Part shown: piece by piece, positions 9,285 through 28,976 of the stretch
Layout of the letters: each line of letters begins with the position of its first letter
Position numbering within the stretch: the first letter of the stretch is position 1
From: Trichosporon coremiiforme
Taxonomy: Eukaryota; Basidiomycota; Tremellomycetes; Trichosporonales; Trichosporonaceae
Direction: 5' to 3'
Length of the DNA stretch: 64,000 nt
NCBI GenBank assembly: GCA_039545355.1
Contig: BCJJ01000001.1
Coordinates: forward strand, 1,052,570 to 1,116,569
The notes under the pieces: model-generated
The model's database searches: none
What the model was told of the DNA's origin: nothing
What the model saw: the letters and a program-made list of their open reading frames with translations, nothing else
Translations under genes and position numbers: made by a program

Positions 9285-11579
9285 ATGACACTCACCATCG
9301 ACATCCCAGACGTACCAGACAACCAAGGTCCCGCACCCCCGCCATACACACCCTACGCGACCGAGGAAGAGTCCACCGTCATCTCCAACGCCCATCACAC
9401 AAACACGGTAGACCGCCGACGCACCGTACGGAATGCGAACGGACACCCTTCACCAAACTCGACTCCGAGACCGAGCCCACAACGGCGCCTCACCGTTCGC
9501 AACCCTTCGTCCCCGACTGCGTCCGAGAATGCAGAGGCCGGTCCTTCGCGACCCCGGCAGTCGTCCATCTCAAAGCCGCCGAGGACTCCTTTCCCTTCCG
9601 AGCAGAATGGAGCGCCTTCTTCAGTGACCTCTGTGCAGCCTCCGCACACCCCACCGCGACCAGAAGACTTTCGAGACCGCGGACGAAGCAACAGTGCATG
9701 GCGACAGTACCTGCAAGGGCTCCCTGTCAACAGTGGACTGTCCAACGGACCAGACATCGGCAACTTGAGCTTGGAGGACAAGTCGAACAAGCCGCTACCG
9801 CCGACGCCGCCGCCCCTTCCCTCGCGATTGCCAAGACCACCACCGCCAGTCCCACCACCGCCGAGCAGGCTCGACCCGCGCTCACGCCAGCCACCGCCGC
9901 CACCGATTCAGTCGACACTGCCGCGACCAGCACCTGCACCGCCAGTCTCTGCGCCGGTCAGCTTCCCAGCTCCTCGGCCAGCCCGGCAGCGTCTTGGTCC
10001 CCATGACTATGAGGAAATGCCAAGAACGCAACGGCACTCGGCGCCGGTTGTCCAGCCTCCCGTGCAGTATGTGCACGAGGTACCACAGACTGTGCAGCGG
10101 GTGTACGAGGTACCAGTGCAGCGCGTGCATGAGATGCCAGTCCAGCGGGTGCACCAGATGCCGTACCAACAGGCTCCACAGGTTCAACAGGTTCAGCCGC
10201 CCCAGCCTTCACCTCTGCGTCAAGTACACCACTCGACGTCGGTGCCGCAGTTCGCTCACCCCGACTCGCGCCATCTGGTGCGTCCGCTGGACCCTCGGCG
10301 CTCTGTGCCCGAGCTCCCGCGTAGGCGACTGAACAGTACGCCCAACGCCGGACCGTCGGGTACGGTGTTCCAGCATATTGGGCTCCCACCGAGTATTCCG
10401 GAACGGCGCACGAGCCTGCCAGAGCAAGGCCCGCTGACGCCGCCGAAGCCGGGTCCGGCGTCCGAGTTCCCGCCCCCAATCCTGCGCACGGCGCCGAAAT
10501 CGACTGAACCGGCCAACTTCCCTCCTCCCCCACGGCACATCGCTGCTCGGGGCGGCACATCGTCAAGAAGCCCCCAGCCCAATGAGACGAGGACGCCGCG
10601 TAGAGCGCCGAGCGTCATCGACCTGACACAGGACACGTCGCCGAGCTCAGCGGGGAGTCCACCGAAGGCGAGCAAGGCGCCGCGTGCAAAGAGCGACATC
10701 GGGCGGCCGAGTCCGCGTAACACGGCTGCAGCGAGTGCCGTCAGCGCGCCTTCTGCCGCGTCCCGGAGTGCGGCGACCCCGTCAACCTCGCGCAGCGTCG
10801 TCAGTGCCCCGAGCTCTACGCCGAAGCGCAAGCCGTCCTTCTCCGTTGTGTCTTCTCCCGCCAGCCCGGTGAGTCCGTCAAAAGTCCGGTGCTCTGGCTA
10901 CACCCGATCGGGGGAGCGGTGCAAGCGTCTCGTGAAGGCCGGCGCTCCCGGCGCGGCGCTCCTAGACAACGACGAGCGATACTGCAAGGACCACGCCGGT
11001 CTGCTTCTGAAGCCGTCTGGATTCTACTCCCGCCGCAGCCCGGGGAGCCAAGGCACCTGGGTCGAGTTCAAGACGTACATCCCGCGCGCTTTGGGCGAGC
11101 AGACACAAGCCCTACTCCGGACGACTATGGAAGCATCGTTATCGGTGAGCGAAACGCCAGGCTTTCTCTACGTCTACGAACTGCGCGGCATGGGTGCGCA
11201 AAGTACGAGTTTCTTCAAAGTCGGGCGGAGCGACTGTGTCCCAAGGCGCATTGGGCAGTGGGCGGCGCAGTGCTCGAGTCATGCGCCCGTGCTTCGTGAT
11301 GTCTTCCCACTAACTGATGGGGGAAGCACGCTGCCCGGCGCGATGCGGAGCGCGGGGCAGATGGCGGCTGCGTCGAAGCGGTGGGAAAGACTCGTGCACT
11401 TGGAATTGGCCGATCGCGCGGCGGCGGAGAGACCGCTCGCGTACAGATCGCTCGAGGGGAAGTGCGCCGACTGCGGGGCTGTTCATCGAGAGATCTTTCC
11501 GCTGGCCAGCAGTGAGGGGTACAGCGTTGTCGTGGAGGCTATCACGCGGTGGGAGAAGTTTGTGAGGGCGATTGCGTAG
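9285..11579 (+). CDS. Proline-rich protein with C-terminal T5orf172 (DUF1766, GIY-YIG-like) domain
   Basis: A single-exon gene of 764 residues. The first 500 residues are low complexity: poly-Pro runs, Ser/Thr/Arg-rich stretches, and a VQRVHEVP/MPVQRVHQMP repeat near residues 260-290. From about residue 535 a Cys/His cluster begins (CSGYTRSGERCKRL...YCKDH). It is followed by the T5orf172 domain, with GFLYVYEL as the GIY-like strand and FFKVGRSDCVPRRIGQW as the second signature, and a late CADCGAVHREIF element. Fungal proteins of this class include fission-yeast Mug113-type proteins; the domain belongs to the GIY-YIG superfamily, but nuclease activity is not established for them. Start context is GCCGCCATGACA. 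Function is therefore unknown beyond domain membership; DNA association is only an inference. Confidence 0.8.
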   Translation: MTLTIDIPDVPDNQGPAPPPYTPYATEEESTVISNAHHTNTVDRRRTVRNANGHPSPNSTPRPSPQRRLTVRNPSSPTASENAEAGPSRPRQSSISKPPRTPFPSEQNGAPSSVTSVQPPHTPPRPEDFRDRGRSNSAWRQYLQGLPVNSGLSNGPDIGNLSLEDKSNKPLPPTPPPLPSRLPRPPPPVPPPPSRLDPRSRQPPPPPIQSTLPRPAPAPPVSAPVSFPAPRPARQRLGPHDYEEMPRTQRHSAPVVQPPVQYVHEVPQTVQRVYEVPVQRVHEMPVQRVHQMPYQQAPQVQQVQPPQPSPLRQVHHSTSVPQFAHPDSRHLVRPLDPRRSVPELPRRRLNSTPNAGPSGTVFQHIGLPPSIPERRTSLPEQGPLTPPKPGPASEFPPPILRTAPKSTEPANFPPPPRHIAARGGTSSRSPQPNETRTPRRAPSVIDLTQDTSPSSAGSPPKASKAPRAKSDIGRPSPRNTAAASAVSAPSAASRSAATPSTSRSVVSAPSSTPKRKPSFSVVSSPASPVSPSKVRCSGYTRSGERCKRLVKAGAPGAALLDNDERYCKDHAGLLLKPSGFYSRRSPGSQGTWVEFKTYIPRALGEQTQALLRTTMEASLSVSETPGFLYVYELRGMGAQSTSFFKVGRSDCVPRRIGQWAAQCSSHAPVLRDVFPLTDGGSTLPGAMRSAGQMAAASKRWERLVHLELADRAAAERPLAYRSLEGKCADCGAVHREIFPLASSEGYSVVVEAITRWEKFVRAIA

Positions 11580-11969
11580 GGGCGCGGAGCGTAGCGAAGC
11601 GCAGCGCGCCTTGAGTGACGGATGTGGAGAGAGAGTATAGACACACTGTAGCACTATGCATAACCTAGAGTACGCCCTTCAGCATGCACCGTCACGAAAG
11701 AGGACGCCACCTCTGCATTCTGACTACTCTATCATATCTATGTCCGTGTTCTGTACAGCTGCGACAGTTGCGACAGTTGCGACAGCTGGGCTGAGCCAGC
11801 CCTCCTCGTCTGTCCAGCCCGATGTCCAGCCAAACGAGCGTTGCGTCATGTCGGCTGCGTGCCGAAACGCCGATGCGCCGTAAGAGCTCCTGGTATGCGG
11901 TGTGCGCGATCACCCAGTCGTACGGTCAAGCAATTCTCCGCCGAGCGTCCCTTCGGAGTCTCGCCGGAG
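11580..11969. other. Convergent 3' intergenic region
   Basis: Lies between two 3' ends. It holds a short tandem repeat of TGCGACAGTT, three units, at about 11759-11787. Nothing else is seen. Confidence 0.4.
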
Positions 11970-12584
11970 CTACTGAGGAGCTACCGAGGAAGACGTAGAG
12001 GGAAAGAACATCTCCCACTCCTCAGCAACAAGCCCATGCCCCCCCAAGCCCGTATACGGCTCCTCCTTGACTTTGGCAAACCCTCGCTTCGCGTACATCC
12101 CCCGTGCGGCCGTGAGATTGGCATGTGTCCACAGTTCGACGCCGCGGTATCCCTTCTCCCTGGCAAACTGGAGACAATCATCAACCAGTCTAGACGCTAG
12201 GCCGAGTCCCCGGAACTTCGGGTCGACGAGGAGGAGGCGCAGCTTGGCCATGTCCCTGTTGGAGCCTGATGCAGCAGTGTCGGCAGCAGTGTCGGTGGTC
12301 GTCGATTCGTGCGCGCCCGTATCGTTGGACTGAACGGGCTCCTCTTCCTTCGGCGGCGCCTTCACGAGGAAGATGCACCCCGCCCGCTCTCCCCCGACTG
12401 TCGCGATCCATCCCCTCTCCCTCTCTCCCGGCTCAAACTCGCCAAGCACACGCGCAACGAGCCGCTCGAACTCTTGGTTCCACCTGTACTCTCGCCAGTA
12501 CTGTTCCCCGTGTTGCGAGAGGACCCAGCCTAGGTCTCCTGGTTCCAGGTCGCGGAGCTCTATCGCCGGTTTCGGGGTGGCCAT
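11970..12584 (-). CDS. GNAT-family N-acetyltransferase
   Basis: An intronless 204-residue protein. The acetyl-CoA binding motif A is clear: LRLLLVDPKFRGLGLASRLV, with the R/Q-x-x-G-x-G/A signature as RGLGLA. It is followed by motif B in which ELWTHANLTAARGMYAKRGF gives the usual C-terminal strand and helix. The N-terminal DLGWVLSQHGEQYWREYRW resembles the acetyltransferase half of bacterial MarR-GNAT proteins, which share the GDLGW...HG...Y...Y.W pattern. A Thr/Asp/Ala-rich insertion of about 25 residues sits between the two halves of the domain. Its substrate cannot be read from the sequence. The lack of introns and the resemblance to bacterial proteins are compatible with horizontal origin but do not prove it. 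Confidence 0.85.
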   Translation of the reverse strand: MATPKPAIELRDLEPGDLGWVLSQHGEQYWREYRWNQEFERLVARVLGEFEPGERERGWIATVGGERAGCIFLVKAPPKEEEPVQSNDTGAHESTTTDTAADTAASGSNRDMAKLRLLLVDPKFRGLGLASRLVDDCLQFAREKGYRGVELWTHANLTAARGMYAKRGFAKVKEEPYTGLGGHGLVAEEWEMFFPSTSSSVAPQ

Positions 12585-12988
12585 GGGGGTGATAGGAAGG
12601 GAGTTAGGGGGAGAGAAGGACGAGTGGAGGAGGAGGATGATACGGAAATAGAAAGTCAGACACGATTACGGCCATTGCCCACCCCCCCCCTGGCCCTGCG
12701 GCGTCGTACACTGAAGAAGTGTGAGCTACAATCCCTCACTACGGTGCATGCGCTGCTGCTATGCCCATAGTCTCGCCTCATTCTCCGCATCCATTCTGCG
12801 CACCTGGCGCTGACTGCTCTGTTTGCTCCCAGCTCGCCCCTTGCTGTTCAGTACAATACAGCACGTGCTCGCTCCCCTCGCATGTGCAACTGCTACGCTC
12901 GGCTCGGAGCGCTACGCGCTCCCGGCCTCGCTGCCGCTAGACGAGAAAGTGCATCCCTACGTCGTACAAACCCTATCCCAGTCCTCGC
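12585..12988. other. Intergenic region upstream of GNAT and downstream of RPS15
   Basis: About 400 bases with a homopolymer C tract near 12681 (CCACCCCCCCCC). No coding region is supported. Confidence 0.4.
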
Positions 12989-13905
12989 TTACTTGAGAGG
13001 GGTGAAGCGCGAGTTGGCCATGTTGGCACCGCGCGAGTGGCCGACGGGCTTGTANGTGATCGAGAACTCGCCGAGGTAGTGGCCGGTCATCTCGGGCTTG
13101 ACCTCGACGGTGGTGAAGGTCTTGCCGTTGTAGACACCGACGACCGAGCCGATCATCTCGGGGACGATGATCATGTCACGGAGGTGGGTCTTGATGAGGG
13201 CGGGCTTCTCGTTAGGGCCAGCCTCCTTCTTGGCCTTGCGGAGCTTCTTGATCAGGCGCATGGGGCGCGACTTGAGGCCACGCTGGAAACGACGACGGGC
13301 ACGGGCGTGGACGAGCTGGGGGTTAGCTGGAGGTTCAGGATTGGCGTAGCTTGCTGGGCACTGGAATTGTGTGCGGGGGAGCAGAAGACTGGACATGGCA
13401 GAGTAGATTCAGGTGCTCGCAGCAGGTCGCAAATGCGCCGCAAGAGTGTCGTAGCCCTTGCAGACGCCGTTGCGCTCGTTTGCTGCACTTCTCCTCCAGC
13501 TACCATTGTCCGTTTCCTGCGCCTTCCTCCTTCACGCGATCCTTGCTTTCTCGGATGCTTCTTAAAAAAATGTTCTCCCGATGTGACAAGTCCAGTGCCC
13601 TTCCTCGCAAGCCTTCTGGGCATACTCACGTCGATGAAGGCCTCGTTGGAGAGGTCAAGGAGCTGGTCGAGCTCGACTCCACGGTAGGAGTACTTCTTGA
13701 ACGAACGCGCGGCCTTCTTGGCGGCAGCCTCCTCGCCGGTAGTGAACTCAGCCTGAGCGTCAGTTTGCTGTAACTCTCCAGTTCGACAGCGTCGCGGTGC
13801 TCGTCTTTGTGGTCCTCGTTTCCTCTCTTCCGTCCTTCCTCATCCACCAAAGTTCCAGTAGAGTCGCACTCGCTTCGCTCTTCGCTCGAACTCAATACCC
13901 ACCAT
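12989..13905 (-). CDS. RPS15: 40S ribosomal protein S15 (uS19)
   Basis: Minus strand, three exons: 13905-13903 (the ATG only), 13752-13630 and 13315-12989, giving 150 residues. Exon 2 reads [18 protein letters not shown] then [23 protein letters not shown]. Exon 3 reads [15 protein letters not shown] and continues through [24 protein letters not shown] and [16 protein letters not shown] to the family end FTPLK. This is the universal uS19 of the small-subunit head, near the decoding and tRNA exit region. The one ambiguous base in the window (n at 13055) falls at the third position of an ACN codon, so the residue is Thr whatever the base. The first intron donor GTGGGT follows the ATG directly; the alternative downstream ATGs give non-family sequence. 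The second intron is long for this genome (314 nt). Confidence 0.93.
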
Positions 13906-15249
13906 GATTCTGTTTTGTCGAGTGTCGAAAAGGGGGGAACGATCAAAAGCGAAGTGGTCGTGTCGGTCGGTTGTCGGAGCGCGGCAGGCGTCAGCTAAAC
14001 CGTTTTGTGTCGAGTCGTCGGGAGGAGACTGTAGAAGAATATACGCACAGATTTTGATGAGGAGACAAGCGACGAGTGTGAGCGGCCAGCCTTGCCCACA
14101 GCCTCCCCGTGCGCAATTTGGGTGCCAACTTTGGGCTGCAGCGGAGGTATCGAAACGCCGAAGCGATAGTTTCGCCTGGCCACGTGGTGGTTTTGGGGGT
14201 GGGTGTTCACGTGATGAGAGTTAGCAGGCCTAGCTGAATGAAGTAGGTGGAAATGGTAATGGGGAGCCTATGGACGGAAGCACGTGACCCCAAGTGGCAG
14301 ACTCGCACCTCGCACCACCCCGCTGCACTGGGTACCCGCGCCAGCGACGAAACTTTCATGTTGCTTCTTTTCTCCTCTGTTGCCAGCCCTGTTGCGCTTC
14401 GGCGCTCGTCGCTTGCCGTCATGGCTTGCGGAGAAACGGACCAGGGCGAGAGAAACGGGTCGTGCGCTGGCCGGGCACACGCCGAGCTTGCTCGGCAGTC
14501 CGTTGCTGTCTCTGTACAGAGACGGCTGTCGGCGTCGACCTACATTTCACACTGACTACACGCATTCATTGCGGACACGCCCATGGGCTGTGTGAACGTT
14601 CCAGGTGAGTACTCGTCTCCAATTCCCCCTTCGACAATCTCTTTGTGATGATACACAAATCAAGCATAGTTCAATCAGAAGTCCATCATGATTGACACAA
14701 TTCCATCTAAGTCTTTCGCTCCTATCTGAAACCTCTTCCGACGCCTGGGGTCCTGTCTCTCTGTGCTTGGGGAGACGGGATCTGGCGCACACGCACAGCT
14801 CTCTTTTTGTCGGACCCGAGCTAACGTAAACAGAAGCGATTAGCCTCATCCCACATGACTGAAGTCAGTCACGCCCGTGTAGCAATAGTTATAGTGTTTC
14901 CATATGCAGACCTCTCTCAACGCAACTCCTTCGTGTGCAGCAATGTTCATATTCATAGTGTTTCTATATAACAGATGATGGTATCATGCAGGCGAAGGCA
15001 GGCTTCGAGCCTGCCAACAGCGGGGTGGATAGGTACAGAGGTGATGGATGGTGGGTTTGTGTATGGTATGTCAGGATAGCAGAGGATAGGTGGATGACTC
15101 GCGGATGGGAGATGTTTTCGTATTAAGGATGTGATGATCGGGTAGTGGGGAATGTGAGTGTGACAGAAGGCCTGGAGTGGAAAGAGCGGCGATTGAGAGT
15201 GTCCATTCGCAGTGTTCTTCTTCACGCCATCGTCGACCAGCAGATCGGC
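13906..15249. other. Intergenic region upstream of RPS15
   Basis: About 1.3 kb containing the RPS15 promoter at its left end and the 3' flank of the GMC gene at its right end. Several open frames exist but none shows a family motif or sustained G/C third-position bias. No RNA gene was recognised. Confidence 0.4.
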
Positions 15250-24458
<9,209 letters not shown>

Positions 24459-24650
24459 ATGTCCCAGGGGTACATCTACTCGGACAATTGGCGCAACTGC
24501 GAGGGCAGACACGGCCTGAACCAGGGCGGTGAGGCGGGAACCGAGTCGACGCTGACCTCAGGCTGGTGCCACTTCGAAGACGCGAAGACGCCAGAGGGCG
24601 AAGTCAATTGTATCTTCTGCCTGATCCTGATCCCGTACAGCTGGCTGTGA
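24459..24650 (+). CDS. Candidate short gene, 63 residues, unknown
   Basis: Open frame from ATG in the context CGACACCATGTCC to TGA, 63 residues, with four cysteines and a hydrophobic C-terminus (NCIFCLILIPYSWL). Support is compositional: roughly 85% of codons end in G or C, like the confirmed genes and unlike the surrounding gene-poor DNA. The frame ends only 137 bases before the 3' end of the convergent DPB2 gene. It has no recognisable signal peptide or domain. It could also be the last exon of a longer gene with small upstream exons that I could not identify. Function unknown. Confidence 0.4.
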   Translation: MSQGYIYSDNWRNCEGRHGLNQGGEAGTESTLTSGWCHFEDAKTPEGEVNCIFCLILIPYSWL

Positions 24651-24787
24651 CGACACCGACAATCAATGAAACCAAGGTCGCGCGGAATCCCCTGTCGATA
24701 CCAAAAGCTCGCGCACTGTACCCTTGACATTCTGCTCACGACTCCTAAATCTGTCTGTATCCTGTTGCTATAGTCTTACATACCGCC

Positions 24788-26679
24788 CTAGTCTAGACTG
24801 AGTGCACTGCGCTCGCTCCGTCCCGTTGCGGGATAGTACATGCTCCATTCGAACTCTCCCCCCGAGCCCGCGCTCACGAACCGCCCCGGGTTGAACACGT
24901 GGCACCCTTCATAGGTCAGCTCGTAGCGCTCGTACTTGTCTGCGAGCACCACCGCCGTCGGCATCGGGTACAGACGCAGCGCGTGGTCGAACTCCCATAG
25001 CGTCGGGCGCACACTCTCCGGCAGCGGCGAAAGATGCGCCTGGTCAAGGATCGTCTGTACGAGCTAGTCGTCAGTTGTGGTCGATGGTTCCCGACTCACA
25101 TAGCGCTTCATGTCCGCGCCCTCGTTCGCGCTCTTCACACCGACCAGGTTGCGCAGCATGCGGCCCATCAGATCCTCGCGGCAGATAACGATGTCCTGCC
25201 CGAAGTACCGCAGACGGCACGGATTGGACACGAACTTGGCCTTCGGAATGCGGCTCGCGAGGTGCCGCGTGAAGTTCTTCGGGAGCGCTGGCCGGGGCAA
25301 CGTCGTTCCGGACCACGGGTCGAGGGGTCCCGGAACGAAGACGAAGTGCGACTGAAGCAGGAGCGGGAATGACAGGATGAGGTCGGTCAGCGCGTTGAAG
25401 CCGTCTGTCGGTTAGCTCTGGAGTTACTGGAGATCGCAGCTACTCACTTGTGTACTGCTTCAGCCCTCCTTCTCCCTCCCAGCCTCGCTGCACAAAGTTT
25501 CCGCACAGGACGAAGAGCATGGGTCGATACTCGGCTGCCTCGGCGTAGCCCTCGAACAGGCGGCGCAGAGCCACTAGCGTACTCGGGTGGTCCAACCATA
25601 CGTCAGACAGCACGACGAATGACACCTGCGTGTTCGCCGCAACTGTCGGTTGGTATTTCTGCTCCTCCTTCACGGACACGGCACCGCCACCGAGAAAGTC
25701 GACGTGGCCATGCAGTCCTCGGGCAATGTGTCGTTTCTCGCTTGGCGGGTGACCCATGGCCAGAACTCGCAGAGTGTCATCCACTGTGTATTCTCCCTCG
25801 ATCAGCACCATGCAGCCCTCGGTGAAGAGACCTTCTCCTGGGACCGCGTCCTCCATGTCGAGCACGACCCGGCCGTCGCCGTCCTCCAACGTCAATCGCC
25901 CTTCCGGGTTGCGGCTCAGCATTCCGAACAGTAGGAACAGCTGCCCCGCCCGTCCGAGAAGGTTCCGAGTTGACGTCAGCTGATGGTTAGCTCCATACCT
26001 GGAAACGCTAGCTGTAGACTGACCCTCAGGTAGTTATCACGGTCCTGTCCTCCAAGGGCCGGGGGCGTAAAATTCTCGTTACGCAGGATGATCTCGCGAA
26101 TAATGCCCCATCGTTCTCTTAGATATGAAGAGCGACTCGCGGCCTGGCCAGCGACAGACGGCTTGCGCTTGGCGCTGTCGTCAGCTCGACTCAAAGCACT
26201 GCGTAACTCACACTGAGAAGGCGGCACGCACGGGATCGAACCGAACAGGCGGCATGTTGAAGCTGTCTACTACTGAGAAGTGCGCCTCTACGTTCACCTC
26301 TGACGGGTCGGCCTCTTCCGTGTCGTCCACCGATCCTAGCTGCAGAATCTCGTACGCTCGCTTCAGACCCTCCAGTGAGACGAGGGAAGACGCCTCTGCC
26401 AGTCAGCGAGAGACCTTTAGGTGTGACTCACCCTCCCCCTTCAAGTACTCGGCGGCCCACAGCTCAAGCCCTACTGCCCAGTCATTTTCCGGAATCTCTG
26501 TCTGCGTGTTAGTTCGCGGCCGCGGAAACGAACCTACGTCAATGAGGACCTGCTGAATGTACTCCAACGCCGGAGCTGGCAGTGTAAGGGAGTACTTCGT
26601 TGAGAAGACCTGATCGTCAGCTGAATACCATAGCTTACCAACTGACCTTGACAATCGCTGCTCGCATTGAGCGTACCAT
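24788..26679 (-). CDS. DPB2: DNA polymerase epsilon subunit B
   Basis: Eight exons on the minus strand: 26679-26647, 26609-26538, 26501-26432, 26395-26212, 26174-26024, 25979-25448, 25404-25100 and 25054-24788, giving 537 residues (yeast Dpb2 has 689, human POLE2 527). It is the essential B-family subunit of the leading-strand polymerase and links it to the CMG helicase. The N-terminal [16 protein letters not shown] matches the family's start. [17 protein letters not shown] and [14 protein letters not shown] form the OB fold. [22 protein letters not shown] and [11 protein letters not shown] lie in the inactive phosphoesterase domain, and [17 protein letters not shown] with CHVFNPGRF marks the C-terminus. 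The start at 26679 was chosen because the upstream frame has no ATG before a stop. Introns are 35-48 nt. Divergent from NOT3. Confidence 0.92.
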
Positions 26680-26961
26680 CGCGACGAGTTGGTCAGAGGC
26701 TGTTTGGTCCTCTCGATCGAAATTGTCAACATCAGCCTCGTCGCGTCTTGGACATGACGGCCTCCACCTGACGCGTCTCGGTTTTAGGCACGCCCGGATG
26801 CAAAAGGCATGCGATCCACTTCTTGGGGTGCCGAATAACCACGTGCTCGTACCCGTCTACCGGATTAGGCGTGCGGGATGGCGATCGTGATCAACTGACA
26901 CCACGAGGACCATCATCATTGCCAGCTCTTCTCACTGCGACACCACCCACTTCCACTCGCC
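26680..26961. promoter_or_regulatory. Divergent promoter, DPB2 / NOT3
   Basis: A 282-base spacer between two start codons on opposite strands. No clear TATA box is seen; it probably serves both genes. Confidence 0.5.
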
Positions 26962-28976
26962 ATGGCGTTAAGAAAGCTGCAAAGTGAGTCAGGATCCCGG
27001 CGCGGGAGGGCGATAAGCTGACATGCACAGCCGAGATAGACCGAACGTTGAAGGCCGTCGCCCAGGGCGTCGAGACCTTTGAGGCGACATTCGACAAGCT
27101 GAACCATGCGTCAAATGCGACGCAAAAGGACAAGCTCGAGAATGACCTCAAGACCCAGATCAAGAAGCTGCAGCGCATGCGTGATCAGATTAAGGTCTGG
27201 CTCGGAAGTTCGGATATCAAGGACAAGAGCGCACTGCTAGAGAACCGCAAACTGATCGAGACAGTGAGTCGTTGCCGGCGGCAAAGTCTCGGCACGAGCT
27301 GACAATGCGCAGCAAATGGAGCGGTTTAAAGCCCTCGAGAAGGAAATGAAAATGAAGGCCTTCTCGAAAGAGGGGCTGATCGCCGCCGCTCGGCTAGACC
27401 CGGCAGAGAAGGCGCGCCGCGACATCATCGACTGGATCGTGTCAACAATCGACGAGCTCTCCCGCCAGATTGAGCAGACGGAAGCTGAGGCTGAGCAGCT
27501 GCAGGCTTCCGGAAAGAAGAAGAAGGCCATGGGAGATCGTCTCAGCGAGCTTGACCAGCTGAACGAGCGCAGACAATGGCACATTGGACGGCTCGAGATT
27601 GTCCAGCGCATGTTCGAGAACGGCCAGATCAACAATGATCAGGTCGAGATGATCCAGGAGGACGTCAAGTACTTCGTGGAGGCCAACACCGAGGAGGACT
27701 TTGACTTTGACCTCGGAATCTACGACGAGCTCAACCTCCAGGAGGGCGAGGAGGACTACAACGCCGACTACGGAGCACACGGACATGAGGACTCGTCCAA
27801 CATTGACACGAATTCCGTCGCCGACACTGCCGAAACGCCGTCCAAATCGTCAAAGGCTGACAAGAAGTCGAAAGACCATTCCGACGACACACCTCCAAGC
27901 CCTGTGCAAACGAAGCGCAGCGAGAAGAAGAGTAAGCTAACATCACACAGCCTTCCAGCTGACATGTCACAGAGGCCGAAAAGGAGGCTCGGAAAGAGGC
28001 CGAGAGGCAGGAGAAGGCCGAGAAGGCTGCCGCTGAGGCTGCTGCGAAGGCCGAGGCCGCTGCTAAGGCCAAGGCTGCTGCTGAGGCCGCCGCTTCCCCG
28101 CCACCGGCACAGCCCAAGGCTCCTCTGCCACCGATCCGGTACGCCGCCGCCGCTGCCGCTGCTGTGGGAGGATCACATCCCGCGCCGCCGTCTGAGACGT
28201 CATCGTCGAAGAAGGAGAAGGACACTACCACCGAGGAGCCCGCGCACCCCGAGCCGGAGCCGTCACCTATGGCCAGCGGTTCTGCGGTCGAGCCGTCAAA
28301 CGTGAGCTTTCGGGATCATTGCGACCCAGCTAACGAGCAGGGACAACCCACGACAACGTCTGCTACGTCCGCCACACAGTCGCCTGCGCCCGAGACCTCT
28401 GTCAACGGCCAGCAGCAGCCTCCGGCTGAGTCGTCTTGCGCGCCTTCGACGTCTTACTCCACCTCTCCACGCAAGGAGCAGGGTGTTCTCGAGAACCTGA
28501 TGGCCTCGTTCGGTGTGGCTAAGGACATGGCCGAGCGCCGGGGTGCTGACCCGAACGAGCTCGTCTCCCAGCTCGACGTGTCGTACCACAACGCGCCTGC
28601 GCAGCTCGACGCCGAGCCACCGCGGTACTACCACCCGCACAGCCCGATCCAGACGCCGAGCTACTACCCGCAGACGCGCCTGCCGCAGCTCGAGGACAAG
28701 AGCATCTACCAGCGCCTCGAGCTAGACCAGCTCTTCTACATCTTCTACTACATGACGGGGACGTACGAGCAGTGGCTCGCGGCGCAGGAGCTCAAGCGCC
28801 AGTCGTGGCGCTTCCACAAGCAGTACCTCACCTGGTTCCAGCGCGCGCACAACCCCCAGGCCATCACCGAGGACTACGAGCAGGGAGGGTACTACTATTT
28901 TGACTGGGAGAACTCGTGGTGCCAGCGCAGGAAGAGCGACTTCCGCTTCGAGTACAGGTGGCTCTCTGACCATTAG
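26962..28976 (+). CDS. NOT3: CCR4-NOT complex subunit 3/5
   Basis: Five exons (26962-26983, 27031-27263, 27313-27931, 27973-28301, 28341-28976) give 612 residues. The N-terminal Not3 coiled-coil domain starts [17 protein letters not shown] and continues through [16 protein letters not shown] and [21 protein letters not shown]. The middle is acidic, then Lys/Glu/Ala-rich, then Ser/Thr/Pro-rich. The C-terminal NOT box is clear: [39 protein letters not shown], then the end [17 protein letters not shown]...FEYRWL. The subunit supports deadenylation and codon-optimality sensing on ribosomes. Exon 1 encodes only seven residues plus one base. The last intron (28302-28340) is 39 nt, a multiple of three without a stop, so its retention would add 13 residues; it has a GTGAGC donor, a CTAAC branch site and a GCAG acceptor. 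Yeast has paralogues NOT3 and NOT5; a single basidiomycete gene could carry either name. Confidence 0.92.

Noticed and set aside
13316..13629. snoRNA inside the long RPS15 intron
   Set aside because: No C box (RTGATGA) with matching D box and no H/ACA pattern was found on the transcribed strand.
26225..26245. B-box-like GGTTCGATCCC on the minus strand
   Set aside because: It lies in the DPB2 coding sequence (PPVRFDPVR) and no tRNA fold surrounds it.
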